Assembly: GCF_023898315.1 (NCBI RefSeq)
Contig: NC_064622.1
Location: 173,558,178-173,622,177, forward strand
Source: Schistocerca nitens
Lineage: Eukaryota > Arthropoda > Insecta > Orthoptera > Acrididae
Direction: 5' to 3'
DNA: 64,000 nucleotides
Positions 55,156 through 64,000 of this stretch are shown here, piece after piece (within the stretch, counting starts at the first letter, position 1; every line of letters begins with the position of its first letter). A program made the position numbers and the translations under genes. The notes beneath the pieces are model-generated. The model saw only the letters and a list, made by a program, of their open reading frames with translations. It searched no databases and was not told the DNA's origin.

Positions 55156-57809
55156 ACCCATGACGAGATACAGCAGTTTAATGTGCTCAATAAATTAAAC
55201 AATTTCTGTTAATAGTGATACTCCATCTCCAAACACCTGATGTTTTATTCATTTACAGACATTTGTTTCATAGGTTGTGATCTATTACCGTGAAGTATTA
55301 GATATTATTTCCCCAGCCAGAACTTGTTTCTTATGTCACTGAATAGAAAAAGTAGAACCTAGTGCTTTCGTTTCATAATTTGTGCTGTAAAACTGAAGAA
55401 GCCTACGGCATTCCTAAGTAACTTAAGCAGTGGCCATCAACCCTACACACTCACTGCATCACAGTAACGGATTTTAATTAATCCAAAACATCATTTTCAA
55501 CAGTATAATCTCTACAGTCGAACTATTAGAGAATCAAAAGAATCAAACATTTTTTTCCGATTTCTGTCGTGTTGCACAATGATTTTCCAGCAGATCGTGT
55601 TTACAAATCTAGCAGTGTGCGCAATCGGATACTGTAACTGCGTTATTTCTATAGCGTGCAAGTGGCTCATTACGGAAATGTGTATAAAAATGGAGGAATA
55701 TTGAGAAATTTCAAAAGATTACTTGTTCCGTCAATGGAATACCACCAAAAAATCTGAGATGACATCAAGTAGCAAAGTTAGAGGGAAGAGGGCAAACATA
55801 CCCTTCGGAAATGGAGTTATGATACGCTAACACAACAGTGTATTAAGTCTCCATGGTTGTCGATCGATCGGAAGAGCATATATACATATGTCCTGAATGC
55901 AGAAATGAGGAAGGTAGTAATGCTATGGTGTTGAGATGTCATTACGGTTCTAAACAGGACTATGAAATTTATGAAGATGGCTAAATTTGGTAAGAAGAAG
56001 AACAAAACGAATACGAAAGTAAGTGCGATAAGAGAATGAGATCAAGAAGTAACTGAAACTGGGGTAGAGGAACGACAAGCAGAAGTAGTGAAAACGTTTT
56101 GTTAGCAAGAAATCGAGTCTCCACCAGACAGATAATTGACACTCGGAGTAGCTCAACACAGAAACCAACAAAATACACTTAGTGCGTTCCGTTATTCAGA
56201 AGGAATTTTCTAAAACAGCACGTTTCGGAATTATCGCTCTTATGAAAGCTGAAAATCTTGGGATGACCATACATTTGAAATACGATAATATAGAAAGTTG
56301 ATAATACTAAGCAGAGAGATTTCATTACGTGAAGAGGCAATACAAAAACTAGGTGAAAGGGGCATCTATGTAAAATTCTAGGTCGAGAAGGGAAGTTTGG
56401 GGAAACATGAGCTAAGTTATTCGAATGCACTGATGTGGCAGTGGAGCAGGTTCTCCAGGAGAAAACCGGATGAAGCGGCAAACTATATAATACGAACCCC
56501 TGAATATTGATTAAATTTCTTGGGAACAAATAGGTAAATGATAAAAAGTATCAGAGAACAACATCACGTCTCTCACTTTTGTAAACGCGTTTGTAACGAT
56601 AAACATATACTGAATGAAACAGAAAGCACACGCCTGTAGCAGAAGAGGAGTCGACTATTCCTAAAATTCCATGTCTAAAACATGACACTGTAGCAAGAGG
56701 AATAGCTGAATCGAGTTTGTTGCGACATGTCTCTGATGGCAAACGTCGCTCGTAGTCACTGGAAACCGGACTCTTGGCGGAATCTTATTTCTGTAGTTTT
56801 TCCTGTTATAATTCTTGAGATGTATATTTTGCTTTCCAGTCTCTTTGGGAAATGTTATGCGTATTGCTCTCAAAGATGTTTTCACGTATTTATTTTTCTA
56901 AAGTGCATGTCCTTTATTCGAGGAATACGGCACAGGAAGTCCGTAATACTGTTATTTTATAGCAGTGGACATATGTTGTGAGCGAGGTGGTGAATTGATT
57001 ACAAATCCGCACACTTATTGATGAACTGTATGTTTTTAACGTGTATTCCATAACGATAGAAAATAAATAGTATAATTTTCAGCTACCATCGTTGACATTA
57101 TCAAATTCCCTAAAATAGTCGGGCGATCTTGTAGACGAGAGAGCTAAGGCTGTCAACACAACGCAGCTTGATCTCTACTATTAAGCACAAATTTCTTAAT
57201 AGAGTAGAAACATGTACTGTGCCGGCAGATTACATGATCATATTTCGCGACTGTTTTCGCTAAGCATTTTATAGTCAGTTTTAACAAATCTAACAACATC
57301 ATTATTTTGTTTTCAAAAATAATAAAATACAGATTCAAAAGTACAGCTTAGTGTTCAAATATAATACCTGTTTTCATTACCATTGTTGAGAGGAAAACTG
57401 ATTTAATTACACAGTAAAGCAATGGAAATTTCGTGCAATATCACACGACAGGCCTTGCTTCGATATTTTCATAAGTTTATGGAATATTAGAGGTTTCGAT
57501 GGTAAATGAGACACTATCAAAATCTTGCGATTTTTTCTTGTTGTAATCATCTGTTTCGATTAAAGAGAGGAGACAGATTTGCTTATTCGGTCCCAATCAA
57601 GTCACTTTAAAAGATATTCTTAAATAAATAAGGCATTAAGATAGAAGAAATTAGCAACGCTTCCAGTAACAACGTTCGTTGGCAGTTCCTGTATATCCTT
57701 TATTTGATTAGCTACCGGTCGATGCAACTCTAAGAGACGGCAACTTCTTAGAGTTCATCGAAGATCAAACTGTGGTGACCTTATTTAAAGAAAGATTCCG
57801 AGAATTATG
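55156..57809. other. unassigned stretch, about 2.6 kb
   Basis: Low-GC DNA without recognised transposon, SINE or domain. This is the longest such stretch in the window. Frames up to 116 codons (56179-56529, minus) look random. Confidence 0.45.
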
Positions 57810-58680
57810 CTATGCAAGAACTCCATAGTAAATGTTGCTTAAATTTTCTTCACATATCCAAATAGAATAAACAGTGCTGCCTTTAGCTGTGAAATGTTCA
57901 TTGAATTCACTGCTAACGAAAATCTTCAGTGCCGCACAATTGTCTTTTAAGAATCGAACGGCTGTAGTATTTTGATTTTCCCTTTCGAGACTTGTCAGGA
58001 TACTAAATTTATTCATTTCTATCCGAACGTGATAGATATTCAGGATTTCTCTCATGTCGCTTCATAGCTCAGTTCTACACTTTGATCGACACTTCCTCCA
58101 AACGAAAACAGTAACTCTAGTTATTTCGGTAAAAGCATGCTCAGGTATTAAAGTAAGAACTATAAAAGCATGACCAGGTATTAAAGTAAGAACTATAAAA
58201 GCATGCTCAGGTATTAACGTAAGAACTATATTTCCTTCAAGCTGCGTTTGCTCTGGTAACTTCACACAAGTCGGTTTTCTATCAGAATTTTCAGTGACAC
58301 GTGTGCGTAAAGTTATCAACATTCACTAAACAGAAATTTTGTGCACGTGCGCCTCCTGAGATAAAAATCAGGTTACAGTCGAAATATATTACGATAGTGA
58401 GTTGTTGTAGAGATCTCTTAAAATTGCGGAGATATGTGTTCTGTGGTACTCTATTCCGAAGTGGTTTATGAGCCTGAAGCGGTGATTCACGTTGAACCAG
58501 AATCTCACTTCTACAGCAGTTTCCACTTGTGAAAATAATATCTTCGAAGAGTGTAGAAGCAATTATCGACAGTTTTAAAGTTTCGACATGGAACAGGTTC
58601 CACATCGACGAATGAGGATCCTTCCACGGCCACTTTTCATCTGGGTAGCCGGATGTAGGAAAGTGAGGAACGGTATTTGT
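57810..58680 (-). pseudogene. protein-like broken reading frame, unknown family
   Basis: Two minus-strand frames cover this interval. The upstream one (from before 58605 to 58291) reads MWNLFHVETLKLSIIASTLF, GNCCRSEILVQ, LRNFKRSLQQLTIVIYFDCN and ARAQNFCLVNVDNF. After a frameshift near 58300-58320 the second frame runs to 57810 with one stop near 58064 and includes LTSLERENQNTTAVRFLKDN, ALKIFVSSEFNEHFTAKGST and YSIWICEENLSNIYYGVL. Composition looks more like a real protein than the other frames here. A divergent insect receptor is one thought, but I recognise no domain and do not assign a function. Confidence 0.35.
58131..58229 (+). repeat. 33-bp tandem repeat, three copies
   Basis: Unit aaaagcatgctcaggtatta + aagtaagaactat, at 58131, 58164 and 58197, with few mismatches. 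The period is 11 codons, and on the minus strand it reads repeats of IVLTLIPEHAF inside the protein-like frame. Confidence 0.92.
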
Positions 58681-59543
58681 CGCAGTGTCTTGTCAACATA
58701 TTATTAGATTTATCTAGACAATAAACAGAAATAAGTTTGTCACAATTTAGTATGAAAACACTTAAACAACCGAAATTCCTTATAACTGAAATTCTGACGA
58801 ACGTTTATAAAACCGATTTCGTCAACACTGATACGACACGTCAGTTTAAAAAAATTCCACTCTTTTATGACACACTGAAGATATTCCAGAACTTTCCTGC
58901 TCCGTCTTGGTGACATTCATAATATCGATAGTACTGATGTTGAAACACGGCCCTCAGGCCACATAACTGGACTCAAGGACTGTTAACTGGAGGCTTCAGT
59001 TATCATACGGGAGAAGACTGTTTTACATATTGAAATATTTCTGTTCTGTTGAGTGAACTTGTTACAAAATTCTCATCGCTATAAGCTGCTTGATTTAGCA
59101 AGCTATCTATAACTTTCTGCAGCATTTTCCTTCTCTTTTGACAACGATATACAGTGTGATTCAAAAGTAGTGCTCTTAAACGCTACACCCTGATTCCTTG
59201 CGTACTAACAGCGAAAATTATTTTTACCAAAATTTCGTCCTGTTCATAGTTTCTGTTGAAAATTGACCTCAAAGAAGGCAGTTCCGCAAATTGCCATCAC
59301 GTGTAAGACAGGCACATTCGTTCAACGTTCTGTAGCCGTGCTGCCCAATTAAAGCACTGAGTAGAATTCTGCGTTCGAAAACTCGATTTCTAGATTTCGA
59401 TTCCGTCTTCAGCTATTTTGTAAAAATGTTTTCTAATTGCAGACTATGTGGTTCGGTATCCAGTCTCTTAACCGTTGTACTGCAATTACATCAAATGTTA
59501 TGCAGAATACTGCAACGATAAAATCTTATCGGACTTTCGCCCG
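58681..59543. other. unassigned stretch
   Basis: No gene recognised. acagtgtgattcaaaagtag at 59151 resembles the end of some DDE transposons, but nothing follows. Confidence 0.4.
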
Positions 59544-59630
59544 TCTTGTCGCAACGTTTCAGTGAGTTCTGTAACCTTCACTTCGCCTAAAGATGATGGG
59601 TGCAAAAATCATTGAAACGTTGCGACAAGA
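59544..59630. repeat. 18-bp perfect inverted repeat
   Basis: tcttgtcgcaacgtttca (59544-59561) pairs exactly with 59613-59630. The spacer contains ctaaagatgatgg and the right arm contains gaaac, a layout like a degraded hammerhead core. Confidence 0.85.
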
Positions 59631-59896
59631 TGAGACCACACACCCGAGCTGATCACCCGAGAATATATTATCACTGGCATTCGCCGAGAAAGCCTGCAAC
59701 CACATATGAAAACGTTTACTCTTTTCTCGCTCACGCGCAGTTTCGCCACAAGCTTTTCGGTCGAATGTAAACATTTTCTTCGTTTGTACCCCTTATCCCA
59801 AAGTAAAAAGATTCCATCTCCCCCCCTATCCATGTTTCTTTTATTCTAGGTTGTTCCCCTGCAACTACACAAGCTAGACACGTACAACGTCTAAGT

Positions 59897-60926
59897 CAGT
59901 GGTTTCCAGTCTGGTGCTATCTCCCGAGGGAGAAAATGTAATTTTCGGAGGGGTAAAAACAAAATATTTCAGTCATAAAACTAAACTTTAAAAAACCGTT
60001 ACTATTATCATTATTTTCGGACAGTACAATACTGTTTACAAAAGATACCAACAGTTTTATACATAAATTACTGGCATTAACAAGTGACAGAGTGCGGTGT
60101 GGGCTACAGTTTATGAAACAAATGTATCAACAACATTTCTCTCAAATAATTCACCCTCTGCAAGCATATTTTCTGTTTTTTCCAAGCATCTGTGACAGTA
60201 AAATTGAGACATATAAATCACATATGATTAAAATATCTCCCGAAAATGTCTCCTCCAAGCTGTACGCAGTGCCTCTAACAGAACAGAAATTGCTTCATTA
60301 TTCACTTAGCGACAGTAATCGAACTAACAGATAGTGCAACAGAAAAGTAACTACACCAGTGTAGTTTCCACACTGAATTAGTTATTATTATTAGTGGCAG
60401 TGGTCAGACACAAAGCATTGGCAGGCTAAAGTCTTCAAATTTCTGGCAGTTCGGAAGTCAGGAGTACAGCACTCAAGCGATTTACAAACAGTAGGCCTAA
60501 GTATTGGGAACACATGTTAATTTGGTAAATTTCACATGGGAGATTCAGGCAGGGCTTGAAGGAAATGTCGCTGAAGACAAGTGTGTTGCAGAGGAAGCAT
60601 GTTTTGTAACAAGTTTCTAACCTCATTGTGGATAGTTAGCGTTCTTTTCTGAGAAGGAACGATTGATAGCACTCTTGATGCACTGACAATTGCTTGATCA
60701 TATTATAAAAAAGAGAGTTAGAAATAAGCAGTACTAATTGTCCCAATGACTTATTAGTTGGTGATTTTATAGAACATCTAAGAGAAAACTATTTCCGTTA
60801 TAAATCTTAGTTGGGCTCAGACGGTAGTGAGGATTTGGGGAGGAAGGGGGGGGGGGGAGAGAGAGAGTACTAACTAACATCTGATTACACTAAGAGGTAA
60901 TGGTCTCAGAAACGTGGGAACTACTG
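59897..60926. mobile_element. hAT-like element, copy 2, 8-bp target duplication
   Basis: 1030 bp starting cagtggtttccagtctgg and ending aacgtgggaactactg, imperfect inverted termini. Exact 8-bp duplication, gtctaagt, at 59889-59896 and 60927-60934, the hAT length. Internal DNA matches 6452-8190. No transposase motif found, so it is non-autonomous. Confidence 0.85.
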
Positions 60927-61104
60927 GTCTAAGTGTATGCTTGCCACTACGAAAACTACTTTACTTTTATATGACGATTACTTTTTGTGATTATTTTGAC
61001 ATGTTTGACCAATAACTGCTACGTTCAACTTCAAGATAAACTGTAAGATATGTATCGTTTAAGTAACAGTGTATACTAGATCTTTACTGGGAAGAATAAA
61101 ATGA

Positions 61105-61195
61105 GAAAGAAATACACCTATATCCGGAATCGAACTCTTGTAATCGAGTACTCGAATTTAAAAATGTACCCACTGATCTAACTCAGCAGCTCGTA
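61105..61195 (-). repeat. tRNA-like remnant
   Basis: On the minus strand, gagctgctgagttagatcag (D-arm-like) is followed by a B-box-like gagttcgattccgg. The anticodon region is scrambled. Probably an old SINE head. Confidence 0.4.
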
Positions 61196-61557
61196 GGATA
61201 CAACCTAAAGACGAAGATACTTAACGTACAATTGCTTACAGTTGCCACAAAAATATTTTTCTTTGATCGAATACACGCACGGTAAGAAATTTTTTGTTTT
61301 CTAATGTTAATAGCACTTTGGCGTACGAGTGGGAGAATTTTTCTTCACCCTGTATACAAAATGCTAAAATTTTGGTTATCTGAAGAAGGAGACAATCTCA
61401 GCTAACCTTATGCTATAGTCGCAAGTGTACCGAGTTTAACATAGAGCGCACAGGTTATATGTGAATGTATGGGCTAGAGAACGAGATCGTTTTCAGTCGG
61501 AAGAAATCCATCCTCTGTCGACAGTGTAGTTTTTTTATCGAATCGAGCTACTTGGCG

Positions 61558-61618
61558 CGCTAGTAACCCACTGACCTCGCACTGAAGAAGTCGGCGGTTC
61601 AGATCCCGAGTCTGTCGT
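61558..61618 (+). repeat. tRNA-like remnant
   Basis: gcgctagtaacccactgacc is followed by tcggcggttcagatcccgag, a B-box-like element. Likely an old SINE head. Confidence 0.4.
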
Positions 61619-62883
61619 AAATATTTATGTTTTCTGCAATTTTCCTAAATTACTTAAAGAAAATGCTGGGATGGTTCCTTTGAGAGAGCACGAACAGTTT
61701 ACTCTCCCCCCCCCCCCCCCGTGGACGCCCCCCCCCCCCACGTCAATGGCTACTACCCGTCTGAATACAAAAAGTGATTGATTAAGGAATAATAGATTAA
61801 AACTAGATAACAAAGAAAACCATGGAATAACAAAATTACGGCCAAGTAATGCAGTGAATGAAGGCAGTTACGTCCTGATACAAGCACCGTGCATCCGACC
61901 TCCGTTTCACGTCTCACTTGCTGCGCGCTGCCCTGATTTACAAGTAATATCACACCCAATTAAATCAGAGTTTCGTTGAACAAACACGGACAGTCTATTA
62001 CAGCTATAATGATGAACAGCTGCAATCATCATCATCACAAATAAAATGCAAAGCGAAATAGCAGGGCATTACCAAGCTGTTACTGAAAGATCGGAGGTGT
62101 AATGTAAAGCGAACCCTAATAATATCAAATAAACATGAACAGTACGCTCTGGTTATGTGCGAGAATACAGCGGATCATGCCGTCTGCTTTCCTTTCTGTG
62201 GATATCAGCCAGTCCTGTCAACATTACCTAACGAAAGTTGAATTTGGTATTTCAGTCATAATTTACTTCGCCTCGGAAAATTGTACATCTGATTTTTGTA
62301 AAATCCGTTAAAAAGTTTTTCGAAGAACTTTCAAAATTTTAGGAGGAAAACAACTTTATTGTAACAGTGGATAGCTATTCTCGTAATGGTCATGCTACCG
62401 TCAGGACGCTAACATCAAATACGTTGGGAAATACGGTCGAATCGTTCAGAGATTTCGTAGTGAAGCTATGAAATACAGCTCATATTTCTTTCGTGGTCGC
62501 GGTAGACATGTACAGCAATCATCGAGAGAGTAAAGCAGGTGTAGTTTACAGGTGAGTTATTTGCTGTGTATGACGTTAACTGTATGTAATAAAATCAAAT
62601 ACTGGGTGGTTATAATTTAAAACACAGCTATCCACAGAGTTTCACGGAGGGCTCCAATTATCGCATGGCAGCGAAACTTCATAGATACTTCAATACCTTA
62701 ATGCGGAAGAGTTTTAGCCTGGAAAAAAAATAGTTCCGATTTTGACCACCACGTGCAAATCTGGCTCTGTGAATGCAAGACAGACGTATAGAAATGTTTC
62801 CATATGTCATGAATTAGGAACGGGACGGGGACAGAAATCGGCAAACAAGTAAGAAAGGCATAGTGTTGATTTTGTCATTAATA

Positions 62884-63073
62884 AATGGCTCTGAGCACTA
62901 TGGGACTTAACATCTGAGGTCATCAGTCCCCCAGAACTTAGAACTACTTACACCTAACTAACCTAAGGACATCACACACATCCATGCCCGACGCAGGATT
63001 CGAACCTGCGACCGTAGCGGTCACGCGGTTCCAAACTGACGCGCTTAGAACCGCACGGCCACACCGGCCGGCT
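62884..63073 (-). mobile_element. SINE-A copy, first of a tandem pair
   Basis: Full length, minus strand. The target ttttgtcattaata is at 62870-62883 and again at 63074-63087, between the two SINEs. Confidence 0.94.
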
Positions 63074-63087
63074 TTTTGTCATTAATA

Positions 63088-63276
63088 AATGGCTCTGAGC
63101 ACTATGGGACTTAACATCTGTGGACATCAGTCCCCCAGAACTTAGAACTACTTAAACCTAACTAACCTAAGGACATCACACACATCCATGCCCGAGGCAG
63201 GATTCGAACCTGCGACCGTAGCGGTCACGCGGTTCCAGACTGAAGTGCCTAGAACCGCACGGCCACACCGACCGGC
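63088..63276 (-). mobile_element. SINE-A copy, second of a tandem pair
   Basis: Full length, same orientation. The right flank repeats the target again with one mismatch (ttatcattaata, 63277-63288). Confidence 0.93.
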
Positions 63277-63524
63277 TTATCATTAATAGCCGCTCACACA
63301 ATTCTTTAGTATGAGCACTGGAGACGTCTATGAGTTGCTGTAAAGCGCCAGATTTGCATCTGGTGACCAAAATTGAAACTATTTTTTTTTTTTTTTTTTT
63401 TTTCCAGCGTGAATCGGTTCCGCGTTAACGCAGTAGCATATCTGCCAAGTTTTGCTGTCGTACGATAAATACAGCCCACACTAGATATGCGTGAGTAGCT
63501 GATCTGTAATTATAAACATCCGGT

Positions 63525-64000
63525 AGTTCTTCCTTCAACTTTTTGTAAAAAACAACGCTGTAAAATGTATCGTAGAAGCAAGTAACATATAACTTAGTGG
63601 TATTAACGAGAAAGGAAGAAGTAATCTGGTGACAGGTCAATTACTCTGTTACGTAGTGGAGTACAGCTACAAGTACGTTTGGGTGCTCCGGGTACCTTTG
63701 ACAGACGTGATACAGCGTAATACAAATTAATATTTTAAAGTTTAACATTGGCTTTCACTGCTATACTTTTCAGATTTGAAACAAAATATCTTACAGCACG
63801 ATTTCAGGGCTCTTCGCCACATTCAGCTGTCCGTCACAGGTGCTGAAACGACTGTTTATGTTTTGTGAACTTTACTGTGACTATAATCGGACGGAATTAT
63901 GCTTGAGAATGAACTTAATTTCTTTCTATCGTTGAGGTACACGTAGACCACTGGAAGTGAGTTTCCAAATAAACACAATGATCCATCTGCTTGCATGGAC
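63525..64000. other. unassigned stretch
   Basis: No gene or repeat recognised up to the window end. Confidence 0.45.

Larger units (their letters stand above)
60935..62599. other. unassigned, with two tRNA-like remnants and C-runs
   Basis: Apart from the two tRNA-like segments listed separately and C-rich runs at 61707-61739, I recognise nothing. Confidence 0.45.
62600..63524. mobile_element. long inverted-repeat element containing two SINEs
   Basis: The left arm (62600-about 62790, starting actgggtggttataattt) pairs imperfectly with the right arm (about 63345-63524, reverse complement accggatgtttataatta). Matching continues through tagcctgg / cacgctgg and the block tagtttcaattttggtcacc. 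No coding sequence. Two SINE-A copies fill the centre. Confidence 0.75.

Overview
The window looks like intergenic or intronic DNA from a large, repeat-swollen insect genome, most likely a grasshopper of the Schistocerca type. I base this on recognising its repeats: tRNA-headed SINEs with a shared tail, a 301-bp tRNA-like tandem repeat, and mariner, Tc1, hAT and non-LTR families. I see no intact protein-coding gene, operon or functional RNA gene. Almost every recognisable reading frame is a broken transposase or reverse transcriptase. Family names come from recognition of motifs; no database search was run.

Layout. 0-9 kb: a non-LTR fragment split by two SINEs, a CpG-rich block, a 398-bp tandem duplication, a 1.33-kb mariner with TA target sites and near-perfect terminal inverted repeats (TIRs), then a hAT-like element carrying nested SINEs and a truncated LINE. 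9-30 kb: SINEs, two old Tc1 relics and a mariner at 11-14 kb, a LINE reverse transcriptase at 17-18.5 kb, Tc1 relics at 19-24 kb, an LTR-like repeat carrying a SINE cluster, CpG-rich blocks near 25.8 and 29.5 kb, and a Tc1 split by a SINE. 30-48 kb: LINE pieces, a 5S-rRNA-derived SINE head, a Tc1 with two SINE insertions, a fold-back satellite, a long-TIR DDE transposon, a further DDE transposon and another Tc1, most split by SINEs. 49-64 kb: a solo-LTR-like unit, an internally deleted mariner, a palindromic array of 301-bp tRNA-like units flanked by a 12-bp duplication with a smaller relative 1.3 kb away, a protein-like broken frame near 58 kb, a second hAT-like copy with an 8-bp target-site duplication (TSD), and a long inverted-repeat element hit twice by SINEs at one site.

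How the parts relate. The SINEs share one tail module joined to at least three tRNA-like heads, so the families seem to have exchanged promoters while keeping one retroposition signal. Twelve SINE copies have readable TSDs of 10-13 bp (two more have 8-bp or imperfect longer ones), so insertion order can be read: SINEs entered already resident transposons. The most unusual signals are the fold-back tRNA-like arrays bounded by TSDs, a SINE found twice in the D-arm of other tRNA-like SINE heads, hammerhead-like cores, and two sequential SINE insertions that triplicate one target. The CpG-rich, repeat-free blocks are the best candidates for host regulatory DNA.
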